Of a stretch of 64,000 nucleotides of DNA, positions 1-11,396 are shown piece by piece (the stretch's first letter is position 1; each line of letters begins with the position of its first letter). Where the stretch lies: the NCBI GenBank assembly GCA_032690845.1, contig CM064426.1, positions 41,968,101 to 42,032,100 of the forward strand. Reading direction: 5' to 3'. The DNA is from Eleusine coracana subsp. coracana (taxonomy: Eukaryota; Streptophyta; Magnoliopsida; Poales; Poaceae). A program made the translations under genes and the position numbers. The notes below the pieces were generated by a model, which worked only from the letters and a program-made list of their open reading frames with translations, was not told the DNA's origin and ran no database searches.

Positions 1-95
1 TTAAAAAAATGTATTCTTAAGTGCCTAGAAATATATGGATTGTGAACTTTAGATGAGCTGTGACAATATTGGATATATAGATTGTAAATAGTAGA

Positions 96-837
96 TTAAG
101 ATATTTGTCCAGAAAAGGTTTCTGAAATTACAATTGTCTGGAGACTGCTGGCACCAACACTAACTTTGATCATTCTCCCCACGTAAATGGGAACTTCAGA
201 CTGAATATTATGAACTCTTTCTTCCACTTTCTGCACTTGCTCTTTAGTCCAATGAGCATGGCCTGATAGCATGTAGAGATCTTTAGAAGGCACCTCAGGA
301 TCATCACACTTGAGATGCCTCTGATGAGCTGTACGGCCAGAGTTACATCCCAGACATGCAGCATCTTCTCCTGAAACAATGTTTCATATAAATAAGAAAT
401 GCTGAAAAGAAACCCATTTTTCAAGTCTGACCTGGGTGTTTTGTTATACCATCAACTGGTTCTGCCATAGCATGTGTTGTGGATGTCACTTTTGCTCTTG
501 GTCTCGCTTCAAAATAGCTTACTCTATTAGCATCAGTTGTTTTTTTCCTTGTTCGACCACTGAAGGAATAAGATTTCGATTCACGCAGCAGATAGACTGT
601 CGCCATGAAATTTTCATTAGTATCGTTCGTTGGCTGAAAGATGCAGATATCTCCTCGGCGTAAATGGTTATCACGTACAAAGTGTGACCAACGGCTGGAA
701 AGTATGTATCTGTGGCTAGATCCATCTTTCCTAATGTAACACTTGGCATGCCATTTCTTGTTCTTGCCTGGCCGCTGAAGCGTGACAATTTGACTTTTAC
801 GTGAGAAGTGTGCATCTCCATAATGAATAGGAACCAC
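96..837 (-). CDS. B3-domain (REM-type) DNA-binding protein gene, 3' fragment, two exons
   Basis: Two minus-strand exons read as a plant B3 DNA-binding protein. Exon 837-432 encodes a B3 core, with HFSRKSQIVTLQRPG near its start and LRRGDICIFQ near its end, followed by a basic linker. The exon ends at a GT donor (431-430). A 61-nt intron follows, with an AG acceptor at 372-371. Joining gives HPGEDAACLGC in frame, and exon 370-96 continues through LSGHAHWTKEQ to a TAA stop at 98-96. The second exon resembles the inter-domain linker of grass REM proteins, which usually leads into another B3 domain; here it stops first. An AG acceptor directly before 837 implies upstream exons, but none was found up to 2 kb. 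B3/REM proteins are nuclear DNA-binding proteins. Truncated gene or pseudogene is equally possible. Confidence 0.75.
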
Positions 838-1093
838 CTAATTTCATACGGCACAGAATCACTGTTAATCAATGAAAGTAGCTATTTTTTAACAAACGAT
901 GCCATCACTAGAATTCAAGGATAAATGTAAATTTATTTTGGTAAAATATTAAGTTTCTGTTTTTTCATGTTTCTTTTTGAAGAGTACCCAAATCAAAACC
1001 TTTGAGGTGATTGACCCCCAAATCCTACCTCTGAACATTACCCACTGGAACAGATCCAGTATGAGTAACTCAACAAAGATTGAAGACACACTA
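838..1093. other. AT-rich sequence upstream of the B3 exon, probably intron
   Basis: No coding sequence is visible. A splice acceptor abuts the B3 exon at 837, so this stretch is likely intronic if the gene has upstream exons. Confidence 0.4.
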
Positions 1094-1101
1094 TAATCCG
1101 A

Positions 1102-1164
1102 GAGGAGTTTTACTGTCCAAAATACTGGTTAGTAGTTTTGAAAAACTACTGGCCAGTAGTTTGA
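1102..1164 (+). repeat. MITE left terminal inverted repeat
   Basis: Matches the reverse complement of 1434-1496 almost throughout and contains TGTCCAAAATACT and a CTACTGGCCAGTAG palindrome. Confidence 0.85.
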
Positions 1165-1433
1165 GGGTAATTTCGTAATTACATTATTAAGTAATAAATT
1201 TATATTTATTTCCACGATAGAATATTAAATCTATGAAATTATTAAAATATTAGTTTATCTTAAAAAAATATAAAACATTGGTTATTAATCAAATTGTTAA
1301 TGTAACTTTATTTATAACAATAAAAATTAATTACTATAAATCTATAACTTTTATTTTTTCCGATATTGCCCTCAAATTAAGAAATTACTGGCGAGTAGTT
1401 ATAATTTTAGATTATGAAATCTATACCGTTAGA

Positions 1434-1496
1434 TCAAACTACTGGCCAGTAGTTTCTTAAAACTACTGGTCAGTATTTTGGACAATAAAAGTCCTC
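1434..1496 (-). repeat. MITE right terminal inverted repeat
   Basis: Inverted partner of 1102-1164, followed directly by the second TAATCCGA target copy. Confidence 0.85.
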
Positions 1497-1504
1497 TAAT
1501 CCGA

Positions 1505-2462
1505 AGTTGCCTAATTAGTTGTTCCTAATCTATATTCAGCCATTGTTCCTAATCTCTACTTATTATTTGTGGTGAAAACGTTCATGCCATTAAATTTTCT
1601 GCCATATGGAGTCCAGTTTGATTCCTACTCGATTCTATGATAGAGGAACAGTCGAACTGGAAAAAAAATACAGCTGATTCTAGACAGAGGAACAGTCGGA
1701 CACGCATCGCGTTTAAGTATTGACCATACTGGTCATATGCTGTTGCTTGCTCTTACTCCTGGCACAGTATTGGCTGTTGTTTGCTCTTCTTTTCCTCGGA
1801 GTGTTAGTGCCTCAGTTGAGTTATTTAATTACATGCTGGTGGCATTTATGCAGGATAAATCTTCATAGGCAATTTTAGTAGTCTCCATGCGTGTAATTTT
1901 TGGTGGGTTCACGTTACATGGCAACTAGCAGCATCCGTTCATGAGATGTTGTTGATCTATAAGTTACTTTTGGATGCATGACGCTGCAGTAGTTGTCCAT
2001 GCAGTCAACTTAGACCAAAGGTCTCCTCAAATGAAATAGAACACGATGCCATTACCAGGACTTACCTCAATATAGAGTGATCGAATCATCAATTTTCATA
2101 AAAAATGTGCTGTGAAAAGTCTATTTTCTTATGAATGGAATAAATATATGACTACCATTACCATGCAATGCAAAATATAAATATGACACCCAGGTGTCTC
2201 ATTTTACTTAACAAGCATGAAAAGCACAAATTAACTAAGTATAGCATGAAATGATAGAACCTCAATTTCGAATTAATTCTAGGCAATTAAAAACCCTACA
2301 AACAAAATTGTGAGGCAAATAAATTTTTTTTATACAACATATGCCAAATAAATTTATAATCAGTTTGATAATAATAAAATAGAATTTTATAAATTTAATG
2401 AGTATTTTACCATATTTGAAACTATCCCAAATAAATAATTAAAACATAAAAACCTTTCAAAT
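1505..2462. other. AT-rich intergenic DNA, no gene seen
   Basis: No long open frame, RNA gene or element end was recognised. Base composition becomes strongly AT-rich after about 2080. Confidence 0.5.
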
Positions 2463-4390
2463 TTGAATTTAAATGATAAAATTTCTATAAATTCTCTGAT
2501 GATTTGGGCCCCACTAAAGCACCAGAAATATCACAAGGGACCCATGTGCCAAATCCCAACTCAATTGGACCCCAACAACTATTTTAAACTAGATTTACAT
2601 TTGACCAAGGGCTTAGTTGTAAGAATCCGAAAACAGAGGGGCGCAGTGCAAAATCCTCCTTCTTCCTCCTCCATTGGCGCAGCGTCGGTTCAGGCGAGCA
2701 CGACAGCGCCTCTGCACGCCTCGTCAGAGCGCAACAGTGCGCGGCGTCGTCCCATCCCATCGCCGGCCCCACCCTGCTGCTCCCCCATCGCGGCACGCCA
2801 TAAAACGACGGTGTTTCCCTTCTGCTCGACACGACCCGCCATGGCCATGGCAGAGACCTGCCTGTCTCGCCGCCCAATCGTTCCTGCCGCCCTGACAGCA
2901 TGCAAACCGGTGCGCGAAACCTCTACGACCCCACGCCACCCCAACTCCGGCATCACCCAGCCTTTAAACTCCCTCGCGTCCAGTTTCTTTCTCCCTGCTC
3001 TGTCTGGCCGCTATTGCTAGCACTCAAGAGAACTTAGCGCCTATCCAAAGTACTGCCTATTAGCTTGGTTTAAGTAGCACAATAGGAGCAGCGAGTTTCA
3101 GCAAGGGATCAAAGTTTTTCTGTTGAGACCCCTCTGGCAACCGCCATTGCTTCAATCTTCAAATTCTTCACCCATGGTGAGCCATTCTTAAATTAACTGC
3201 ACACTCAGACGCTTTACCCATGCACGAGACAATATGGATTAATTTCTCTCGGTTTCTTTGCTTGAGATCGGAGCAGTTTCCATTCTTCCCAGTCGACGAG
3301 CTCAAATTTCCGTCAGCCCTACGGTGAGCTTGGTGCTCCGACCCTCCTCAAAGTTGTTGGTCGTGTTGCCTGCCTTCTCCACGCTGACGTGAGTCTGTAG
3401 AAGAAAACGGCGCTCGATTTGGTGCCCTGTGCTGAAATCACGATGCCGCCAAAGTTCGCCTTCCGTTACTCATCGTCGCTGACCACCTTCCGGTGAGCAC
3501 TTGAACTCGTGACCCTTGCTACTAGCTCCGCCTTGGCTTTGGCGTGCTCTTCATTGACTCGCAACCGCGACGAGGTTCCACCCGCGCACGGCCGCAGCAG
3601 CGAGCCCGCAGCCGCTCCGGCGAGCCCCGTAGTGGTGCTGAGCTGGCCCCGATGTGTCATCCGATGTGGCGCTGATGTGTCGCCCGCGTGGTGCTGACGT
3701 GTCATTAGATAAAATCAGAAATACCCAGGAAAATGTCAGAAAAGTGCTAAAACTTCTAAAACTCATAGTAAATGAATCTGAATTCGAATGAACCCCAAAC
3801 AAATTTTTTTAGACTCCTATAGAAGTGCTTTATTGTAGTAAAATGATAAATAAATATCTCTATACATGTATTTTTACTAATGTATTAGTTTGTCAAAACA
3901 CTAAACAATACACCAGATATTCTAGGAACAGAATTAAATCCTGATTTTTGGCATTCTTAGTAAAAACATTATTATATACCATCACTAATTTTGGTTTGGT
4001 AAAATATGAAATATTTTGTGCTCTGGAATTTATTTAGTGTTTTTGCTTAAAGAAATTCTAGTAAATAATCTATAAATGTTTTGCCCATAAAACTTGGTGA
4101 AAATATTTCTCATGAGTGTCTCTATCCACAGTAAATCATCCATATCCAGAAACATATATTTGCTATACTAATTAATTTAATTGCTCATATCACCATTTTT
4201 ACTCTATTTAAATACATAAAGAATATCTACACATAATTACTTAATATTAACTTCACTTCTCTGTAGCATATGGCTTCAAGAATAGATTAATAATATTGTT
4301 GACATTAAAACACTAATATGACTTGCATGCATCATAACGTTGCATTAAACGGTGTTCCGATAATATCGTTAACGCATTTTTCATCATAAA
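2463..4390. repeat. Repeat-like DNA, GC-rich core between AT-rich flanks, unclassified
   Basis: From about 2640 to 3710 the sequence is GC-rich. It contains open frames of 185 codons or fewer, on both strands, with proline/arginine/serine-rich compositional translations and no domain. The flanks (2080-2640 and 3710-4390) are AT-rich. The overall texture resembles the LTR or untranslated region of a grass gypsy element. I could not find paired ends, a primer binding site or a target duplication, so the class is left open. Confidence 0.3.
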
Positions 4391-4393
4391 GGT

Positions 4394-4566
4394 AACGACA
4401 ACCAGGAGCTCGAAGAGGATTTTCAGAAGCACATTGAATCTCAGGAGCAAGAGATTGTAGTTGCTAACATTAACGTTGATCCAGGCAAGCCTCGGTTTGC
4501 ATTCGCCATTTTATTAAAGTTGCTAGTTTATATTATTACTAGTGTCTATGATTATTATTGCATTAG
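4394..4566 (+). pseudogene. Short coding-like fragment, acidic peptide
   Basis: From 4394 a frame reads NDNQELEEDFQKHIESQEQE and continues VVANINVDPGKPRFAF before becoming AT-rich and stopping near 4566. The first 40 codons have a biased, protein-like composition unlike the surrounding DNA. An AAAG just upstream could be a splice acceptor. I do not recognise a domain. A gag or tether fragment of the neighbouring repeat is possible. Confidence 0.3.
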
Positions 4567-4671
4567 GTCATAGGAGTTGATTGAAGCCCACCTTGCATGA
4601 TATCCAAATGACCTATGCTACTATCTTTAGAACTTTGGTAAAATTGGTACTGTGATGCTATGCATAGTAAT

Positions 4672-4908
4672 TAAGCTTGGTATGAACACCTTAAGGGATA
4701 TTTGATCAAGAAAGGCTTCATAATTGGCAAGGCCAATCCTACTCTCTTCACAAGAAAAGTTCATAATGATTTATTTGTGTGCCAAATATATGTCGATGAT
4801 ATTATATTTGGTTCTACTAATCAATCTTTTTGTGATGAGTTGGCCAAGATTATGACTAGAAAATTTGAGATGTCAATGATGGGGGAGTTGAAGTTCTTTC
4901 TAGGTTTT
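4672..4908 (+). pseudogene. Element F: copia reverse transcriptase fragment, left half
   Basis: The frame reads AWYEHLKGYLIKKGF, then the reverse transcriptase active-site block QIYVDDIIFGSTNQSF, then MSMMGELKFFLGF. This is the palm region of a Ty1-copia RT of the SIRE/Opie type (YVDDIIFGST). It stops abruptly at 4908, where element A begins, and resumes at 17652 with QVKQCVEGTF, so A split it. Sequence upstream of 4672 is unrelated, so the fragment was already truncated on its left. Confidence 0.85.
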
Positions 4909-4920
4909 TGGTATCAGAGC
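4909..4920 (+). other. Primer binding site (initiator tRNA-Met type), element A
   Basis: TGGTATCAGAGC, the canonical plant copia primer binding site, complementary to the 3' end of initiator tRNA-Met. In A2 it follows a 5' LTR; here it directly follows RT sequence of element F. Confidence 0.9.
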
Positions 4921-4969
4921 CGGTTTGATCACTAGTTGACCTTCACCGGCTTTGTGATCCAAAGGCAAC

Positions 4970-5886
4970 ATGGAGAAATGCGCTATTAAGCTGTGGATGT
5001 TCGATAGAGAGGATTTCTCCTACTGGAAGTCGTGGACCAAGGCGTATCTGCTGAGTCAAGGACGTGCAATTGGGCAGATTGTTGAGCAGGAGTATGCTAT
5101 ACCACAGAACCTGAACACTGCATCTGCATGTGAGTTAGTCAGGTATGAAAACAACTCCAAAGCTGTCAATATTTTGCTCTCTGCACTTGGTAGGAGTGAA
5201 TATGATAGGGTTGCACACCTTGACACTGCTCATGCTATGTGGATTAAACTCTGTACTTACCATGAGAGTACCAACCAAGTCAAGTCTATACATAAGGATT
5301 CTTATAATAGACAGTATCAAACCTTTGCACAAAAACCTGGCGAGTCACTAGATGACACCTTTCGTAGGTTTGAGGTAATTGTGTGCAACTTGCGGGCTTG
5401 TGATAACCTTGTATACAATAACAATGATAGAGCTAAGCAACTGCTGTACTCACTTGATAAAAATGTTTGGGGGGGTTAAAATTGCTGCTCTAGAAGAAAC
5501 TGCTGAATTCAATACCCTGAACTGTGAGCAACTGTATAGCAAGCTAAAATCTCATGAACTGTCTAGAAAATCTCGTGCTAATCTTGCTATTCCTGCTTTT
5601 AGCATGGCTTTGCTTTCTAGTTCTCAGAAGGATGATCACAGTTGTGCTTCTTATGGAACTAACCCCTCACTTGGCAAGTCTTCCTTGGAGTTTGCTTTGT
5701 CTTCTCTTGTTGCAGCTTCCGATGAACAGATGGAGTGCATTCCTGACGAGGAGCTGTCCTTGCTCACAAGGAAGTTCAGGAGGTTCTACAACAACCGGAA
5801 GGAGAGAAGAGGAGGTGGTTCAAGAACCTGCTTCGAGTGTGGTGATCCGGGACACTTCATCGCTAATTGTCCCAAGAAGAAGAAAA
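4970..5886 (+). pseudogene. Element A gag, 5' part
   Basis: The ATG at 4970 lies 49 nt after the primer binding site. The frame encodes a copia Gag N-terminus (KLWMFDREDFSYW, then LGRSEYDRVAHLDTAHAMW). It is frameshifted near 5470 by an extra G in a G run, then continues VKIAALEETAEFN to a CCHC zinc knuckle, CFECGDPGHFIANC, followed by a lysine run. The copies in A2 and D go on for a further coiled-coil region and a second zinc knuckle. Here the frame breaks in the lysine run at about 5886 and runs into antisense LTR sequence. Gag would form the particle and bind RNA; this copy is broken. Confidence 0.9.
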
Positions 5887-6789
5887 AGGAAATTTCGGGA
5901 TTCAAGTGAAGACAGAAATCTTGAGCACGAAAATACTTTAAATATCATAGAAAGGTGCTTACAAGATCCATAGGTACAAGGCTAGGAAGCCACCCTCTTC
6001 CTCCCACTATTTGGAAGAGCAAGAGATGTCTCTCACACACCCTTTTCTCTCCTCTAAAACACGAAGTCCTCTCCTAGCACTTTGAACAGAGTCCTAACAC
6101 AAGGCTAATGGAAAGAGAGGCACCTCTCCCACTAGCCACACCTCTCCTTATATAGGCCTAGGGTCTTTTATCCACATGACCACTCTACCCTTGACCTACA
6201 TCACACACCCACCTACCACTGGGGGCATAACCGTCCATCTTTTTCCTCATCGCCCGAATGCCATCGGATGCTTCACGTCTTTGCTGCATCTCGAAGAAAG
6301 CTCCGTGGTGGTGCCACGTGCACCACCAACCACCGCCACCGGTTTTGAGGCCCAAACTGGGAAACCGCCTTGCATGCTTCTCAAAGAGCGACTTCTCGAT
6401 ATCGACACGTGTCACCTTGTCCTGCGATCTTGACCACCGGTAAGTCTCTCCCAGTCCCTGTCCATCGGGCTCCCTTGTCACTTGCATCGGCATCCCGTTC
6501 GCCTTGACTTGGTCAACATCGGCATCCCAGTCCCCTACTTGTGCCCGATCCTCTCGCCGTTGATCGCCATGTCGACTCCAGTGACCTACACATCATGAGA
6601 CAAATAAACACATTTCCCAACTCCTGCAACATTACCAATTCCTCCACCAACTCTGGTTAGTCATAACCATGATATGCAAACACATGCAATCCCCGAATTC
6701 CCGTATTTCAACTCAAACACCAAATCCGCTCAAGTCAATTACTCATCACAAATATAGCAAACCATGGCACATATCTACATGGTTTCTCA
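5887..6789 (-). repeat. Element A antisense LTR, truncated at its 3' end
   Basis: Reverse complement of the A-family LTR. It starts at 6789 (TGAGAAACCATG) next to a polypurine tract (6790-6800, antisense) and runs left to the junction with gag near 5887. About 0.9 kb is kept; the palindrome-rich part and the 3' end are missing. It also lacks about 100 bp present in D near 6510. Confidence 0.85.
6146..6156 (-). promoter_or_regulatory. LTR TATA box, element A antisense LTR
   Basis: The minus strand reads CCTATATAAGG, at the same place as in the other A-family LTRs. Transcription from here would run left into sense gag (5886-4909) and give antisense gag RNA. Confidence 0.55.
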
Positions 6790-8136
6790 ATCTCCCCCTT
6801 GATGAGTACATTGACAACACCAACTGCACAAAGATTAGAGATTGAAATGTGAAGCCGAATAAGCACATCCAAATGGCCAAACTCAAAGAAAAGGTGAAAA
6901 CAAGCCATCTAGCAAGTAGGGATCACAAAACCAAGAGTTGGCAAAGAAAGCGACTTGAGACGCAAAGAATGTGAAAAGTGCAAGAAACGCTCAAGATCAT
7001 GATATGCTTCCCCTCAAGTTGTGGTAGGTCTCATGTAGTGCAAAATGGATCATATGAGTTTCTTAGCATTGTTTGTGCATGACCCCAAAATTTTCTCCCC
7101 CTTTGGCAATGAACTCATCAAAGAGGCAAAAGAACAAGCAAACATGCAATGCATGAAAATGCAAACCTAAGGAGCTTCAATAATTATGCAAACAAGCATT
7201 TAACTTTGCTAACCATAACTGTAGTGCCATGAAGTGTAAAGGCAATAGCTCCCAATCATGCAAAGATCAAAAATAGATAGCAAGGCATAAATACCATGAG
7301 GTATATAGGCTAAGCAGAAAGATTGACTAGCTTAGATAGAATCAAAGTTGCTTATCATGAGCAAAATTGCCACCACATGTGTAAGTACTCTCATCCAAGG
7401 CAAAACAAGCTCCAAGTGAATCATAAGAATCTAGCCAGTTTTAATCTCAACAAGGGCAACAAGCATTCACCGAAAATGAGCTCTACAAACACTCACATAT
7501 GCAACAGAGACTCAGTTGATCAAGTGATTATTGTTTATCCTCATGTGTCATCTTATCCATGCGGAGGGTCGCACGACTGGGTACGGCAAACACCCCGAGG
7601 CTTCAAGTCACAATGTTTGGATTTAGCATTATGAGTAATTCTTGATCAAAACACTTAGCAGATTTTTCAAGATTATGCACAAGACAAAAGACCATGCCTT
7701 TGCGGCAAAAGGAACACATGTTCCCGCAATGTTACATCATGAGCTAAACATTTTCAAAGCCTTCCATTTCGCAAACACACGGTGCCAAAGCCAAGACATC
7801 CTTTAGAGCAGCCTCAATGCAAGTTTCAACAAAGATAAGAGCAATTATACACATGGTGAGCAAGTTTTGACAAGATTAGATCATAAGGTTCACAAGAAGC
7901 TCAGTTTACCTTTAAGATTAGTAAGTTGGTCACATGAGTCTATAACAGGCCATCTAGAAAATCTAAGCATGAGAGATTACCATCACATCCACATAACTTA
8001 GCTCAAGCTCAATCATAGCAAAGAGAAATGCAAGAAAGCATAAGAATCAAAGCTCATCTACCAATGCATATATTACATATGAGATGCAAAGCGAAAATGG
8101 TAAGATACATATATACAAGTGAACACCAACTCCCCC
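6790..8136 (-). other. Element A antisense 3' untranslated region
   Basis: Non-coding sequence between the pol stop and the LTR, recognisably the same in 14941-16282, 46517-47855 and 54387-55478. It includes a conserved block with GGGTCGCACGACTGGGTACG near 7565. The polypurine tract is at 6790-6800 on the minus strand. No long open frame. Confidence 0.8.
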
Positions 8137-11100
8137 TCAAATGATGCCATACGGATGACAAACACCAAGTTCCCCCCAAAGAAAAGCATGTCTCGAAGCA
8201 TCTAGGGGCTTGGTGAGGATATCAGCTAGTTGGTTTTTGGTATCAATGTATATAAGCTCAACATCCCCCTTCTCAACATTGTCTCTCAAGAAGTGGAATA
8301 ACACATTGATGTGTTTGACCTTACCATGTTGGATTGGGTTTTTTGTTAAGCATATGGTACTGGAGTTATCACACATGAGTGGAACACCCTTAAAAGTGAA
8401 ACCATAGTCTCTCATGGTAGACACAATCCATAGGATTTGCGAGCAGCAGCTAGCAGCAGGTACATACTCAGCCTCTGTGGTGGATTGGGCAACACTCGAC
8501 TGCTTATGAGAAGACCAACAGATCAAAGAAGTACCCAAGAAATGACAAGTACCAGAAGTGCTCTTCCTATCAATTCTACACCCAGCAAAGTCCGCATTCA
8601 AATACCCAATGAGATCAAGAGATGAAGATGCAGAGTACCAAAGACCAAACTCAAGGGTGTATTTGAGATACCTGAAGATGCGCTTGACAGCCTTGCAATG
8701 AGTCACACTTGGGGAAGCTTGAAAATAAGCACAAAGACACACCGCAAAGTGTATGTCAGGTCTTGCCACTGTCAGGTACAAGAGGGAGACAATCATGCTC
8801 CTGTACTCTCTTTGATCCACCGCTTCACAGTCTTCATCGGGGTCAAGAGCCGTTGTAGTGGACATTGGTGTAGACAACGGCTTCACATTGACCATGTCGA
8901 ACTTCTTTAGGAGATCCTTCGTGTACTTGGCTTGATGTATGAAAGTGCCTTGCTTGCACTGCTTGATTCGAAGCCCAAGAAAGAAGGTGAGCTCTCCCAT
9001 CATCGACATCTGAAATTCACTTTCCATAGCTTCCTAAAATTTGGACACGAGAGCATGAGAGGAACCACCAAAGATGATATCATCCACGTAAATCTGAACC
9101 ATTAGAAAGTCATTGCCATGCTTTAGAGTGAACAAGGTTTTATCAACACACCTCATGACATACCCACGCTCTAGCAAGAAGGTCTTAAGCCTAGCATACC
9201 ATTGCCTAGGTGCTTGCTTTAGCCCGTACAAAGCCTTCTGAAGCTTGTACACACGGTTTGGGTATTTGTAGTGCTCAAAGATAGGGGGTTGCCTCACATA
9301 CACTTCTTCCTCTATGAAACCATTTAGGAAAGCACTCTTGACATCCATTTGATAAAGTCTAATACCCTTGGAGTCAGCAAATGCAAGCAAGATCCTAATG
9401 GCTTCTATGCGAGCAATAGGAGCAAAGGTTTTACCATAATTTAAGTCCTCCACATGGCTAAAACCTTGAGCAACTAGCCTAGCCTTGTTTCTCACAACCT
9501 CACCATTCTCCCCATGTTTGTTTTTGAACACCCACTTGGTTCCTATGACATTGACATTTTTGGGAGACTCTACAAGGGTTCAGATTTTGTTTCTCTCAAA
9601 GTTTTCCAACTCCTCATGTATGGCATTAACCCAATGTTCATCAGATAGTGCGTGTCCAACATCTCGGGGTTCCAAGGTTGCATCGAAGAGAGAATTGGTA
9701 AAGCAAGAAAGATGTGTAGACCTTGACATTGTTGTCCTCTCATAGAGATTACCGATCATCTGTTGGGGTGGATGTTGACACTAAATGTGGTAAGGAGCCT
9801 CTCTCTCAGAGTGTACCTCCCCCTCAACCACAGCTGGAGCTTGCTCAACAGCCGCTGAAGTCGATGTAGAAGCTTCTGGACCCTCTGCTGGAGTAGTGGT
9901 AGCAGCAGGAACAAGCTCAGATGAGAGATGAAGTGAATCATCATCATCATCATCAAAGCCCTGTAGGTCCTCTTCTACAAAGATGCTCTTGTTCACCTCC
10001 TTGACACCTGAAGACTCAATCACATTCCTTGCACAAGAGTTTGATTCATCAAAGGTTACATCGTAGGATTCTAAGATGGTGTTAGTCTCCAAATTCAAAA
10101 CTCTGTAGGAATGACCATGAAGAGAGTAACCAAGAAAGATTCTATCGGAATACCTTGACTCAAACTTATCAATATTGCCACGCTTGATAATAAAGCACTT
10201 GCAACCAAAGGCACGCAAATGAGAAACCGAGGGCTTTCTCCCAAAATGTAGCTCATAAGATGTCACACCAAGAATTGAGCGCAAGAAAATCCGATTGGAA
10301 ACATAGCAAGTAGTGCTAATGGCCTCAGCCCAGAACCGCCTCGGAATCCTATGCTCATCGAGCATCGTCCGAGCCATCTCCACTAATGTTTTGTTCTTTC
10401 TTTCAACCACACCGTTCTGTTAGGGAACACGAGGTGCTGAAAACTGATGCTCAATACCATGCTCAAGACAGAAAGCATCAAAGTAGGAGTTCTTGAACTC
10501 GGTGCCATTATCACTGGGAATTGCTCGTAATGCACCAGGGAGTTCCTTGAACAACCTCAAAGCTAAGCTCCAAAAGTGATGAAACACTTCATCCTTGCTC
10601 TCAAGAAAGTAGACCCAAGAGTAGCGAGAATAGTCATCAACAATCACAAGAACATACCACTTCCCACCCGCCGAACGAATCCGTGAAGGACCAACAATGT
10701 CTATATGAAGCAACTCTCCAGGGCATTCAGTCATCACCAAATTGATTGGTGGATGAGAAGCGGCAATCATTTTCCCATGATGACAAGGAGCACAAACCAA
10801 ATCCTTATCAAATTTGAGCTTAGGCAATCCTCGGATCAAACTTAGACCACTGAAGAGACATAACAAGTCAAAGCTCATGTGACCCAGTCTCCTATGCCAT
10901 TACCAGAGCTCAGAAGAAGATTGAGCAAACAAGCACTTGTGAGAAACAGGAGAACCAGCAAAATCAGCCTGAAAAACTCTGCCAATGCGAGAAATCCCAC
11001 AAACCAAGGAACCACTCAAATCAAGAACACAAGAAGCATTCGACTTAAAGTGCACTTCCAAACCAACATCAAGAAACTGAGAGACAGAGAGGAGATTGTA

Positions 11101-11319
11101 CTTGAGATACTCAACCAAACCAATATCCTTGAGAGTGAATTTTCCATTTACCTTTACCGCGCCTCTTGCCTTCACTCTGCCTCTCTTGTCATCTCCAAAG
11201 GTCACATACTCCCGTCGCTTCAGGGGAGTGAGGCTGGAGAACCACTTTGCATCTCCGGTCATGTGGCGCGAACACCCGGAGTCTATCAACCATTTGTTCT
11301 CCAAGCCTCCACCTGCTGC
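8137..11319 (-). pseudogene. Element A antisense pol (PR-INT-RT-RH)
   Basis: A single minus-strand frame runs from the protease (ENKWLIDSGCSRHMTG, active-site DSG) through integrase (HIDIVGPSR, SDNGTEF and NGVVERKN, giving D, D and E), reverse transcriptase (MDVKSAFLNGF, QIYVDDIIFGG) and RNase H (DADFAG-type block, CDNSSTICL) to LGVCHPYGII and a stop at 8137. It is interrupted by in-frame stops at 10900, 10420, 9781, near 9580 and at 9034-9036 (KF-stop-EAMESEF). Catalytic residues are kept; the stops make it non-functional. The domain order is typical of Ty1-copia. Confidence 0.9.
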
Positions 11320-11396
11320 CTACAAAGAATGAGAAGGAAAAGTCGATGGCTCAGTGCTAGGTTAGTCAAAAGAGATTTGGGAATCTAGCACTTAAC
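11320..11396 (-). other. Candidate gag-pol intron, element A antisense copy (77 nt)
   Basis: The minus strand starts GTTAAGTGCTAG and ends TTCTTTGTAG. This is the counterpart of the 78-nt segments at 12011-12088, 43319-43396 and 58535-58612, with one base missing. Removal would join Gag to Pol. Confidence 0.4.

Larger units (their letters stand above)
1102..1496. mobile_element. MITE, 395 bp, 8-bp target duplication
   Basis: The ends are inverted copies of each other over about 63 bp (1102-1164 and 1434-1496) with only a few mismatches, each starting GAGGA. The element is flanked by a perfect 8-bp duplication, TAATCCGA, at 1094-1101 and 1497-1504. The interior is AT-rich and has no transposase. 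The palindrome ACTACTGGCCAGTAGT lies inside both ends, with a related copy near 1385. An 8-bp target duplication is typical of hAT-superfamily elements, so a hAT-type MITE is the best guess, although the terminal bases do not settle it. Confidence 0.85.

Noticed and set aside
1278..1460. 60-codon frame inside the MITE
   Set aside because: AT-rich chance frame; MITEs of this size carry no genes.
2463..3020. 185-codon plus-strand frame in the GC-rich tract
   Set aside because: Low-complexity composition with overlapping frames of similar length on both strands, no domain and no splice context; most likely a product of GC content.
4909..4920. Possible tRNA-related sequence
   Set aside because: It is a 12-base primer binding site; no cloverleaf can be folded around it.
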